Assembly: GCF_020524045.1 (NCBI RefSeq)
Contig: NZ_JAIVKL010000018.1
Coordinates: forward strand, 37,198-101,197
Reading direction: 5' to 3'
Source: Metabacillus litoralis
GTDB taxonomy: Bacteria; Bacillota; Bacilli; Bacillales; Bacillaceae
DNA: 64,000 nt
Shown: positions 1 to 7,980 of the stretch, in pieces
Layout: each line of letters starts with the position of its first letter
Numbering within the stretch: position 1 is the first letter of the stretch
Notes under the pieces: model-generated
The model's database searches: none
Told to the model about the DNA's origin: nothing
Seen by the model: the letters and a program-made list of their open reading frames with translations, nothing else
Program-made: the position numbers and the translations under genes

Positions 1-403
1 TTTCAATAATCTCCTGTAAGCCAAGCAGACGACGTTCTAAGTCATCACGACGATCTCTGAGCTGCTTTTCATGCTGCTGAAGCATTGAATGCTCTACCTG
101 AAGCTTATGGGCTTTCTCATAGGCCTCACGAATCTCTTCTTCTGAGAACTCCTTAAAATGCTTGCTCACCTGTGACAGACGGTTCCGCGCAAAACGAGCA
201 TGAACCTCTAACTTGTCCCCTTCTTCAATAACTTTACCAACCTGCATTTTAATATCTCGAAGTTCTTCGACTAAATCCTCATACTGCTGACGAGATTGTT
301 CACCAATTTGAAAAATTTCATCTTTACTTCCATCAACAGTGTGAATCATTTTATCTAACACTTCATCAAGTAGCTTACTGTCCATCTTTTTGTTGGAGTT
401 CAT
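1..403 (-). CDS. degS: DegS sensor histidine kinase, N-terminal part (runs off the window)
   Basis: This is the 5' end of a gene whose remainder lies left of the window. The visible ~134 residues are helical and charged and contain the stretches DGSKDEIFQIGEQSRQQYE and RRDDLERRLLGLQEIIE, which I recognise as the N-terminal sensor/coiled-coil region of Bacillus DegS, the cytoplasmic kinase that phosphorylates DegU to control exoenzymes, competence and motility. The start ATG at 403-401 has a GGAGG box 7 nt upstream. The neighbouring yvyE on the opposite strand is the same arrangement as in Bacillus subtilis. The kinase catalytic domain is not visible. Confidence 0.93.
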   Translation of the reverse strand, partial: MNSNKKMDSKLLDEVLDKMIHTVDGSKDEIFQIGEQSRQQYEDLVEELRDIKMQVGKVIEEGDKLEVHARFARNRLSQVSKHFKEFSEEEIREAYEKAHKLQVEHSMLQQHEKQLRDRRDDLERRLLGLQEIIE

Positions 404-520
404 TTTTTTCCCTCCGGTTTAATATGTATATGATAAAAGTTTTGCTCGAAGCTAAAAGGAAAAACCTGTTTTAACTTCTCGTTACGCTCACTTCTTTTTA
501 GTTTGTCACATTAATAACAT

Positions 521-549
521 TTGAAGTAAAAAAAATGTCGTTTTATAAT
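521..549 (+). promoter_or_regulatory. Sigma-A-type promoter for yvyE
   Basis: A TTGAAG -35 box (521-526) and a perfect TATAAT -10 box (544-549) are separated by exactly 17 bp and lie about 50 bp upstream of the yvyE start. It probably drives yvyE and the tagV-type gene behind it. Confidence 0.75.
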
Positions 550-599
550 AAAGAAATATGCTATTCTAAAATTGCTTGCTTGTCAGGAGGTGTACAAGC

Positions 600-1238
600 A
601 TGCTTTCACATTATTATACCGTAAAAGGCTATGGAGAGCATGAAATAATTATTCAGAAATCTCGATTTATTTGCTATTCACAAAGGGCAACAACGGAAGA
701 AGAAGCGATCAGCTTTATTCAACAAATAAAAAAGAAGCATCATGATGCAAATCATAATTGCTCTGCATACTTAATTGGCGAACATGATAACATCCAAAAA
801 GCGAATGACGATGGTGAACCAACTGGTACAGCAGGCGTCCCTATGCTTGAGGTGCTTAAAAAGAAAAACTTAAAAGATACGGTAGTTGTTGTTACCCGTT
901 ATTTCGGTGGTATTAAACTTGGTGGTGGCGGACTGATTCGTGCTTATGGTAAATCTGTATCAGAAGGCCTACAAGTGGCAGGAATTGTCGAAAGAAAACT
1001 CATGCGCGTAATGCATACAAAAATTGACTATACATGGTTGGGGAAAGTGGAAAATGAAATACGTTCTTCCACATATTTATTAAAGGAAATTCATTATTTA
1101 AATGATGTTGAAGTGGAAGCCTATGTAGAAGAAGAGAAAAAACAAAGCTTCCTCGAATGGATGACAGAGCTGACGAATGGGAAGAGTGAAATTTCTGAAG
1201 GTGATGTTACTTATTTGGAGGAGCGGGTAGAAATTTAA
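600..1238 (+). CDS. yvyE: YvyE/YigZ family protein (IMPACT family)
   Basis: A 212-residue cytoplasmic protein of the UPF0029/IMPACT (YigZ) family, whose biochemical role is not settled (a translation-linked role has been proposed). The family core is visible as HNCSAYLIGE, NDDGEPTGTAGVPML and VTRYFGGIKLGGGGLIRAYG, followed by a C-terminal ferredoxin-like domain ending near TELTNGKSEISEGDVTYLEE. The ATG at 600 follows a perfect AGGAGG (585-590) at about 9 nt; a TTG at 576 is in frame but precedes that site and would add eight non-homologous residues. Length matches the family. The tagV-type gene starts 18 nt downstream, so the two are probably cotranscribed. Confidence 0.93.
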   Translation: MLSHYYTVKGYGEHEIIIQKSRFICYSQRATTEEEAISFIQQIKKKHHDANHNCSAYLIGEHDNIQKANDDGEPTGTAGVPMLEVLKKKNLKDTVVVVTRYFGGIKLGGGGLIRAYGKSVSEGLQVAGIVERKLMRVMHTKIDYTWLGKVENEIRSSTYLLKEIHYLNDVEVEAYVEEEKKQSFLEWMTELTNGKSEISEGDVTYLEERVEI

Positions 1239-1256
1239 TATCTGAGGAGAAATTTT

Positions 1257-2294
1257 ATGAATAGAAAAGATATGAAGAAAGTGAAAAAGAAGAAAAAACA
1301 TCCGATACTACGACGAATTTTAGGATTATTTCTTCTTTTACTAGTTGGTGTTGGATTGTATTTAGGTTATGTTTTTTACCAAACAATGGACGCTGCTAAT
1401 GATTCTTACGATGATTTAGGAAGAGATAAATCGAAACTTCGCGATTATGCTGTTAATATTTCAAATGATCCCGTATCTATATTACTACTAGGTGTTGAAG
1501 ATTATTCAAGTGGTGGTAAAGGTGGTCGTTCTGATACATTAATGGTTGCAACCTTTAATCCTGAAGACCAATCAATGAAGTTATTAAGTATCCCTCGTGA
1601 TACAAGAGTTGAAATTCCTAATGAAGGGTTAGACAAAATTAATCACTCCTTTTCAAAAGGTGGTAAAGAGCTAACGATAGAAACGGTTGAGGATTTCCTA
1701 GAGATACCAATTGATTATTATGCAACTGTAAATTTTGATGGATTTAAGAACATTGTTGATATTGTGGGGGGTATTAACGTAGATGTACCTTTTGACTTCA
1801 CACAAAACAGCGATGACCGTAAAGCGGAAGTACTTGAATTTTATGAAGGTCCTATGGAACTAGATGGTAGATATGCACTTGCTTACGCAAGAATGCGTCT
1901 GCAAGACCCTAATAATGATATTGGACGTAATGAAAGACAGCAGCAAGTTGTTAAAGCAGTCATTAAAGAAGTTGCTTCTGCTGGTACACTGTTTAAAGTA
2001 GATCAACTAACTGATGAAGTAGGTAAAAATGTCGAAACAAATATGAAGGTTTCAGAGCTGTTAGGTTTTTATCAAAAGTATTCAAACTTTAACACAAGTA
2101 GTATAGAAACAATTAAATTAGAAGGTGTTGGAGAGTATATTGATGGAGTAGCTTATTGGCTTCCTGAAGAAGAAAGCGTGATAGAAACACAAAATATACT
2201 TAAATCACATTTAGGAATTCAAACAAGTGGTTTATCATCAGATGACACTGGAACAACAGATGAATTTGATTCAACATCACCAAGTGAGCAATAA
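1257..2294 (+). CDS. tagV: LytR-CpsA-Psr (LCP) family cell-wall polymer ligase, TagV type
   Basis: A 345-residue membrane-anchored LCP enzyme. LCP proteins transfer undecaprenyl-pyrophosphate-linked polymers such as teichoic acids to peptidoglycan outside the membrane. A basic N-terminus (residues 1-20) precedes one transmembrane helix (about 21-41). The LCP core follows: VSILLLGVED, GGRSDTLMVATFNP, LLSIPRDTRVEIP, KINHSFSKGG, and the arginine-rich segment AYARMRLQDPNNDIGRNERQ that binds the pyrophosphate. The C-terminal ~25 residues are Ser/Thr/Asp-rich and disordered. RBS GAGGAGA lies 6 nt before the ATG. Position between yvyE and tagO matches TagV of Bacillus; distinction from TagT/TagU paralogues rests on synteny. 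Confidence 0.88.
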   Translation: MNRKDMKKVKKKKKHPILRRILGLFLLLLVGVGLYLGYVFYQTMDAANDSYDDLGRDKSKLRDYAVNISNDPVSILLLGVEDYSSGGKGGRSDTLMVATFNPEDQSMKLLSIPRDTRVEIPNEGLDKINHSFSKGGKELTIETVEDFLEIPIDYYATVNFDGFKNIVDIVGGINVDVPFDFTQNSDDRKAEVLEFYEGPMELDGRYALAYARMRLQDPNNDIGRNERQQQVVKAVIKEVASAGTLFKVDQLTDEVGKNVETNMKVSELLGFYQKYSNFNTSSIETIKLEGVGEYIDGVAYWLPEEESVIETQNILKSHLGIQTSGLSSDDTGTTDEFDSTSPSEQ

Positions 2295-2336
2295 AAAAAG
2301 CAGGTGAACGATTTTTATCGTTTCACCTGCTTTTTT
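2293..2336 (+). terminator. Rho-independent terminator of yvyE-tagV
   Basis: The arms AAAGCAGGTGAA and TTCACCTGCTTT pair across a short AT-rich loop and end in a T run. It starts inside the tagV stop codon. Confidence 0.9.
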
Positions 2337-2516
2337 AATGGCTCTTTTCTGAAATATTGTTGCTAATTGACCTAATTCTCTGTGAGAATTTTCATCGCAT
2401 TAAAGGCACTATTCTAGAAGAAAAGGTGCCACTAGACTTTATATAGTGCTGTTTCTATCAAGTATTAAAAAGCAACAAAGTATTAAAAAACAACAAAGTT
2501 TTACGAAACAGCCTTT

Positions 2517-3599
2517 TTAATTATCCTTCTGTGGCTTCTTAACAGCTGTTAACCTTCTAAATGTATTTATAAGAGGTTTACGGTTCATGCCAATTAAACC
2601 CACTAATTCAGCAATAAACTGAATCGCAAGCAATAAGATCATCATAAGAAGCAATGAAAGCCATAAAGTCGCATTCGAGAAAATAATTGCTGAAAAGCCA
2701 AAGCATGCACTAAAGAAATAGATAATCAATACTGATGTTCTATGACTAAAGCCAAGATCTACAAGGCAATAATGCAGGTGCAATTTATCTGGTGCTGCAA
2801 TACTACGTTTATTCAAAAATCTTCTAATTATCGCAAAAACTGTATCAAAAATCGGAACAGCTAAAACAATAATTGGAATAACAAAGCTGAATAAAGTAAG
2901 GTTTTTAAACAACCCTAACATTGAAATAATAGAAATTGAGTACCCTAAAAATAACGCCCCAGTATCACCCATAAATATTTTTGCTGGGTAAAAATTATGA
3001 ACAAGAAAACCTAATGAACTACCAATTAATATTGTACATAGAGCTATAACCACAATTTGGGAATCTGCAAACGCCATAATAAGAATACTCGTCATAGCAA
3101 TTGATGATACACCTGCAGCTAAGCCATCTAGGCCATCAATTAAATTAATAGCGTTTGTAATTGCAACAATCCATAAAACAGTTACAGGGTAACTCCAAAC
3201 ACCTAAATGAACAGTTTCGAAAAATGGCACATTGAATTTATCTACTAATAATCCTGATGATGCAACCACGATCGCTGCAATTAATTGACCTAAAAATTTA
3301 TATCGTGCTGGTAATGTGAAGCGATCATCTAGAATTCCAATCAAAATAATAATGAAAGCCCCAATAATTACTTCAGTCATATATGGTGATTGGGGTTTTA
3401 AATATAGAAAGCCAGCAATTACACCAATGAAAATGGCAAGTCCACCCATTCTCGGCATAATTTCCTTATGAATTTTGCGTGTATTTGGTTGATCTGTAGC
3501 ACCGATTTTAATCGCAATTTTCTTTACCAAAGGTGTAATAAGAACAGTTACAGCAAAGGAAAGAATAAATGCTACAATATAGTCAATATAAGAATGCAT
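2517..3599 (-). CDS. tagO: Undecaprenyl-phosphate GlcNAc-1-phosphate transferase TagO
   Basis: A 360-residue polytopic membrane enzyme that transfers GlcNAc-1-phosphate from UDP-GlcNAc to undecaprenyl phosphate, the first step for wall teichoic acid and related polymers. About eleven hydrophobic segments are visible. Motifs of the MraY/WecA/TagO family are intact: TRKIHKEIMPRMGGLAIF near residue 40, the Mg2+-binding GILDDRFTLPARYKF near residue 90, NAINLIDGLDGLAAG near 150, MGDTGALFLGY near 210 and the cytoplasmic loop DKLHLHYCLVDLGFSHR near 270. A GGGGGT box precedes the ATG. It converges on tagV, as in Bacillus. It supplies the lipid carrier for the polymer genes between 10 and 22 kb. Confidence 0.94.
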   Translation of the reverse strand: MHSYIDYIVAFILSFAVTVLITPLVKKIAIKIGATDQPNTRKIHKEIMPRMGGLAIFIGVIAGFLYLKPQSPYMTEVIIGAFIIILIGILDDRFTLPARYKFLGQLIAAIVVASSGLLVDKFNVPFFETVHLGVWSYPVTVLWIVAITNAINLIDGLDGLAAGVSSIAMTSILIMAFADSQIVVIALCTILIGSSLGFLVHNFYPAKIFMGDTGALFLGYSISIISMLGLFKNLTLFSFVIPIIVLAVPIFDTVFAIIRRFLNKRSIAAPDKLHLHYCLVDLGFSHRTSVLIIYFFSACFGFSAIIFSNATLWLSLLLMMILLLAIQFIAELVGLIGMNRKPLINTFRRLTAVKKPQKDN

Positions 3600-3772
3600 C
3601 GTTTACCCCCACTTTTGTGAGAAATTTACACTTCTTCAATCATAGCAAATTTTCTCTAACTTTCAATTGTTTTTTTCTCGAAGTCTTAACTTAAACATCA
3701 ATTTATCTTGTTATCCATAGCATAAACAAAAGGTTTAAAACATATTGAAAGATACTGAGTAAGAAAAATTTA

Positions 3773-4894
3773 CTACTTAAGAAATCTTTTATAAAAAGCT
3801 AAAAGTTTCTCTTCTTCAAGATTCCAATTATATTTTGTAGAGAAAGCAGCCTTGCCACTTTGACCTAATTCATTTATCATTTCTGGATTCTCTAATAAAG
3901 CGAGAATAGCTTTTGCTATAGATTGTGGACGTTCAGGATTAATCATCACTCCACTATTGGACGTATCTACCACTTTCCTATAATGAGGAAAGTCAGAAGC
4001 AATAACAGCAACTCCTGCTGCCATATATTCAAATAATTTATTCGGTAAGCAAACTAAATGATTTGGAACTGGTAAATAGGGAATAATACCAATAGATGCC
4101 TTTGCCAAATGTTCTTCAATCTTTTCATACGGAACTTTGCCATTAAACACCACTTTACCTTCTAGTCCATTTTCTAAAACTTTCTTTTTGATTTTCTTTT
4201 CAAAAGCAGCAGATTCAAAACTTCCCACAAAAACGAGCTTAGCTTCAGGCTTTAGCTTTACAGCATGAGCAAAACCATCTACTAACTCTTCTATACCTCT
4301 AATTGGGGTAATACCCCCTAAATATAAAATATAATCATTCTTTCTGTTGCTAGAATCTATAGGAGGAAACATTGTAGGTAGAGGATAGTTTTCAATTTTA
4401 CATGAAGTATATCTTTTATACCTCTCACCGACTTCTTCCGTTGTATAAATAACACCAGAGATGATAGGTAATGATATTTTCTCTATCAACTCATAGACTA
4501 ACCTAACCGGGTGCTTTATCCACTTTTTTAAATATTTCTTACTCATAATCGCATTTGGATAGTGTTCATGTACATCAAATATAACAGGTTTTTTCGTGAA
4601 TATGCGCAACAACACTCCAACAGGCAATAGCTCCGGATCGTGAAAATGATAGAGATCAGCCTTTGTTTGCTTCGCCAACTTAAACACAGTAAAGGCATGT
4701 AAAAATCTTTTCCACTCTTTTTTTGGCTTCTCTATTGGAACCAGCTTAATATCATCGTTTTCTATTATCGTCTCAGGCTTAGGTGCTAATAACGTTACTT
4801 CATATCCTGCATTTTTAAATGATTTACATTGTTTATGGTATATCCTTCCATCATAAGCATGATGAACTGTTGTTAAAACACAAATTTTCGTCAT
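3773..4894 (-). CDS. Glycosyltransferase family 4 protein
   Basis: A GT-B fold, retaining-type glycosyltransferase of about 373 residues, presumably cytoplasmic and acting on a lipid-linked wall glycan. The N-terminal acceptor domain begins KICVLTTVHHAYDGRIYHKQ; a DVHEHYP segment follows. The C-terminal Rossmann domain has DYILYLGGITPIRGIEELV, SIGIIPYLP and the sugar-nucleotide site LPNKLFEYMAAGVAVIASDFP. I chose the ATG at 4894 (MTKIC) because AAAGGA lies 9 nt upstream and homology begins there; an in-frame ATG at 4936 would add 14 unrelated residues. It is divergent from the next glycosyltransferase. Donor and acceptor cannot be deduced. Confidence 0.85.
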   Translation of the reverse strand: MTKICVLTTVHHAYDGRIYHKQCKSFKNAGYEVTLLAPKPETIIENDDIKLVPIEKPKKEWKRFLHAFTVFKLAKQTKADLYHFHDPELLPVGVLLRIFTKKPVIFDVHEHYPNAIMSKKYLKKWIKHPVRLVYELIEKISLPIISGVIYTTEEVGERYKRYTSCKIENYPLPTMFPPIDSSNRKNDYILYLGGITPIRGIEELVDGFAHAVKLKPEAKLVFVGSFESAAFEKKIKKKVLENGLEGKVVFNGKVPYEKIEEHLAKASIGIIPYLPVPNHLVCLPNKLFEYMAAGVAVIASDFPHYRKVVDTSNSGVMINPERPQSIAKAILALLENPEMINELGQSGKAAFSTKYNWNLEEEKLLAFYKRFLK

Positions 4895-4992
4895 AATATC
4901 ATATCCTTTTACAAATCCAAGTTGTAACTTTTCCATTTATACTTTACACTATAATATTGATAATTCCTAATTTTTTATGGAAAGGGTCTTCT

Positions 4993-6237
4993 ATGAAAAT
5001 AGTCTATATTACTCAGCATTTCCCACCTGAAATAGGTGCAGCACAGGGACGAGCTTATGATATGAGTTCAAATCTAGCAAACTTAGGTCATGATGTTCAT
5101 GTGCTAACAACCTTCCCTAATTCAAAGTCGATAAAAAAGGTATTTAAAAAAGAAAAGGTTAACCATATAACTGTTTATCGATCTTTTCGAATAAGAGATA
5201 CGAAAACAAGCTCCATACGTAGACTTGCTAATTACTTATCATTTATGGTTTCTAGCTGTATATCTGGCTTGTTCATAAAAAAACCTGATGTAATTTATGC
5301 TACTTCGCCTCAATTATTTCAGGGAGTAACAGGTTACTTTTTAAGCAAAGTCCATAGAACAAAATTCGTTTTCGAAATACGAGATTTGTGGGTAGACTTT
5401 GCCGAACTTTTAGGACAGTTCAAAAACAAAAAACTTTTAAATCTTGCTCGTAAGCTTGAAAAGTTTCTTTATAAAAAGGCTGACCATATTATTGTTGTAA
5501 CACAAGGGTATAAACAGCGCCTCATGGACCAAGGAATACCAGAAGAAAAGATCACGGTCATACCGAACGGGGTAAATCCTAATACATTAAGTCAAGGCAA
5601 TGTTGCACAATCTTTATCAGTCAAACAACAATACAACCTAGAAAATAAATTCCTCGCCCTTTATGCTGGAAATATTGGAGCTGCTCAAGGATTAAATACC
5701 ATTATCTCTGCTGCAGAACAACTAAAAGATGACCCCACTATTGCCTTTATGATTATTGGTGAGGGAGTGGAGAAACAATCATTAATAGATCGTGCTAAAT
5801 CTCTTCAACTGACAAACATTTTATTTGTCGACAGCAAAAAGAAAGAAGAGTTAATTAGCTACTATGAAGCAGCTGATATTGGAATTGTTTCACTAAAAAA
5901 ACATCCTTTGTTTGAAATAACAATTCCTTCAAAAGTATTTGATTACATGTCGATGTCAACTCCTGTCTTAATCGGTGTTAATGGCGAAGCAAGAGAAATT
6001 GTTGAAAAGCATCATGCCGGTTTTTACTTCGAGCCGGAGAATCCAGGTGATTTTATACAAGCATTGAAATATGCTCAAAATCATCCAGACGAATTAAAAG
6101 AAATTAGACGAAATGTTAAACGTGAACTTCTTCAATCGTTCAACCGTGAGACTCAGGCAATTGAATTATCGGATACTCTAAGGGATTTGACGAAATCCAC
6201 TAGGAAAGAGTTGCAAAAAAAGACGACTAGTTTATAA
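4993..6237 (+). CDS. Glycosyltransferase family 4 protein, WbuB/WcaI-like
   Basis: A 414-residue GT-B glycosyltransferase. The start MKIVYITQHFPPEIGAAQGR is typical of the WbuB-like branch used in O-antigen and capsule pathways. Later blocks are FEIRDLWVDFAELLG, VIPNGVNPN, FLALYAGNIGAAQGL and the nucleotide-sugar pocket KHPLFEITIPSKVFDYMSMSTPVL. GGAAAGGG lies just before ATG 4993; the longer in-frame start at 4957 has no ribosome binding site. It stands alone between divergent and convergent neighbours and is followed by a terminator shared with mnaA. A GlcNAc- or FucNAc-type acceptor is possible by family, but specificity is not visible. Confidence 0.85.
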   Translation: MKIVYITQHFPPEIGAAQGRAYDMSSNLANLGHDVHVLTTFPNSKSIKKVFKKEKVNHITVYRSFRIRDTKTSSIRRLANYLSFMVSSCISGLFIKKPDVIYATSPQLFQGVTGYFLSKVHRTKFVFEIRDLWVDFAELLGQFKNKKLLNLARKLEKFLYKKADHIIVVTQGYKQRLMDQGIPEEKITVIPNGVNPNTLSQGNVAQSLSVKQQYNLENKFLALYAGNIGAAQGLNTIISAAEQLKDDPTIAFMIIGEGVEKQSLIDRAKSLQLTNILFVDSKKKEELISYYEAADIGIVSLKKHPLFEITIPSKVFDYMSMSTPVLIGVNGEAREIVEKHHAGFYFEPENPGDFIQALKYAQNHPDELKEIRRNVKRELLQSFNRETQAIELSDTLRDLTKSTRKELQKKTTSL

Positions 6238-6253
6238 AAACTAATCGTCTTTT
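6217..6253. terminator. Bidirectional terminator between glycosyltransferase and mnaA
   Basis: AAAAGACGACTAGTTT pairs with AAACTAATCGTCTTTT with one mismatch; A and T runs flank both sides, so it can end both convergent transcripts. Confidence 0.85.
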
Positions 6254-6257
6254 CTTA

Positions 6258-7403
6258 TTACGCTTGAAATCTCTCTGGCTTTTCATCACGTTTGCCAAAA
6301 TGCTGTAGTATCGCTCTTACAATTCGATTAGATGCATTTCCATCACCGTATGGATTTGATGCTTTTGACATGCTTTCATACGCTTCTTTATTATTTAAAA
6401 GCTCATAAGCTAATGAATAGATTGTTTCTTCATCCGTACCGGCAAGCTTTAATGTACCTGCTTCAATACCTTCTGGACGTTCCGTTGTGTCACGTAATAC
6501 TAATACCGGAACGCCTAATGATGGTGCTTCCTCTTGTACACCACCAGAATCCGTTAAAATTATATACGCACGTGATGCAAAGTTATGAAAATCATATACA
6601 CCCAGTGGTTCAATTAAATGAATTCTAGTATCTTCACCTAGAATTTCATCTGCAACCTCACGAACAGCTGGATTTAAATGTACAGGATATACAACCTGAA
6701 CATCATCATGCTCTGTAACAAGACGTTTGATCGCGCGGAACATGTTTCTCATAGGTTCCCCTAAATTTTCACGGCGATGAGCAGTTAGAAGAATCATTCG
6801 ATCAGATCCAACCTTTTCTAACACTTCATGAGTATAATCATCTTTAACTGTAGTTTTTAAAGCATCGATAGCTGTGTTACCAGTGACATAGATCGTTTCA
6901 GCCTTTTTATTTTCTTGAAGTAGATTTTGTTCAGACTTGTCAGTTGGTGAAAAATGTAGATCCGCAATAACACCTGTAATCTGTCTATTTACTTCCTCTG
7001 GAAATGGTGAATATTTATTCCATGTTCTTAGACCCGCTTCAACATGACCAACGGCAATTTGATTATATAATGCAGCTAGACTTGCAACAAATGTTGTCGT
7101 TGTATCACCATGAACAAGAACAAGATCTGGCTTAACTTCCTTCATTACGTCATCTAAGCCTTCTAGTGCACGTGTCGTAACGCCTGTAAGCGTTTGACGA
7201 TCCTTCATTATATTTAGGTCATGATTCGGCGTTACATTAAATAGTTCAAGAACTTGATCAAGCATTTGGCGATGTTGTGCAGTAACCGTTACAATTGATT
7301 CAATTTCTTCAGGGAATTTTTCTAATTCAAGAACAAGAGGTGCCATTTTTATTGCTTCGGGTCTGGTACCGAAGATAGTCATAACTTTAATTTTTTTATT
7401 CAT
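6258..7403 (-). CDS. mnaA: UDP-N-acetylglucosamine 2-epimerase (non-hydrolysing) MnaA
   Basis: A 381-residue cytosolic enzyme that interconverts UDP-GlcNAc and UDP-ManNAc. The N-terminus KVMTIFGTRPEAIKMAPLV, the AQHRQMLDQ block, HGDTTTTF, HVEAGLRT, FPEEVNRQ, LTAHRRENLG, LTDSGGVQEEAPSLG and RDTTERPEG are all intact family signatures and include the catalytic acidic and His residues. Length equals Bacillus MnaA. AAAGGAG lies 8-9 nt before ATG 7403; the upstream in-frame start at 7433 is rejected. Its product feeds the WecC-type dehydrogenase at 19-20 kb and presumably a ManNAc transferase encoded elsewhere. Confidence 0.96.
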   Translation of the reverse strand: MNKKIKVMTIFGTRPEAIKMAPLVLELEKFPEEIESIVTVTAQHRQMLDQVLELFNVTPNHDLNIMKDRQTLTGVTTRALEGLDDVMKEVKPDLVLVHGDTTTTFVASLAALYNQIAVGHVEAGLRTWNKYSPFPEEVNRQITGVIADLHFSPTDKSEQNLLQENKKAETIYVTGNTAIDALKTTVKDDYTHEVLEKVGSDRMILLTAHRRENLGEPMRNMFRAIKRLVTEHDDVQVVYPVHLNPAVREVADEILGEDTRIHLIEPLGVYDFHNFASRAYIILTDSGGVQEEAPSLGVPVLVLRDTTERPEGIEAGTLKLAGTDEETIYSLAYELLNNKEAYESMSKASNPYGDGNASNRIVRAILQHFGKRDEKPERFQA

Positions 7404-7686
7404 TAAATATTCTCCTTTATTGGCTATGGTCATATAAACTAATATTAAAATACCATAAATTTCTCAATTTCGACAAATTGTAATATAACTGTAAACAATA
7501 TTAAGTTATAAACCCTTTTTGTACGTAATTATTATAAACTAGAAAACAAATGACTGACACATCTCAAATTGAGAGGTGTTTTCTTCTATTATAATGCATG
7601 AATAGCATTATGTAGCATTTATAAAGATATCATAATTTTTATAACTTTTGTCAATAATATTGTTACTACTATGCGAGGTGATAGCT

Positions 7687-7857
7687 TTGTCCCTTGAAGA
7701 TAACATTCAAATGACACTTGGCACTTGTGAATTATATCGAATTTGTATATGCTCTGTTTGCGGTAGTGAAAGTTTCTATTACGTTAACAGTGAAACTAAT
7801 GAGTTAGTTGGAAAATCATGCAATGAATGTAATCAAATTCACCTTTTTGAAAATTAG
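7687..7857 (+). CDS. Small zinc-ribbon-like protein, unknown function
   Basis: A 56-residue protein starting at TTG 7687, preceded by GAGGTGAT at 5 nt; an earlier in-frame start (7648) is less likely because its added residues lie over the ribosome binding site. Two cysteine pairs, CICSVCGS and SCNECNQIH, are spaced like a zinc ribbon, with short beta-like stretches between them. It is expressed alone between mnaA and the autolysin, on the other strand. I do not recognise a named family. The very short length, intact RBS and cysteine pairing support a real gene, but function is unknown. Confidence 0.6.
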   Translation: MSLEDNIQMTLGTCELYRICICSVCGSESFYYVNSETNELVGKSCNECNQIHLFEN

Positions 7858-7940
7858 AATTCGTTAAGAGGTTTTCAATAATCCCCTTTATATTATTCAC
7901 TTGTATAGTACAAGTAATCAAATTATCCTAATTTAAATTT

Positions 7941-7969
7941 AAAAAACCGTATCATAAAAAATGATACGG
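7941..7969 (-). terminator. Terminator of the glucosaminidase gene
   Basis: A perfect 9-bp stem (CCGTATCAT / ATGATACGG, 7947-7955 and 7961-7969) followed on the minus strand by a six-T run. Confidence 0.9.
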
Positions 7970-7980
7970 ATAAAATTATT

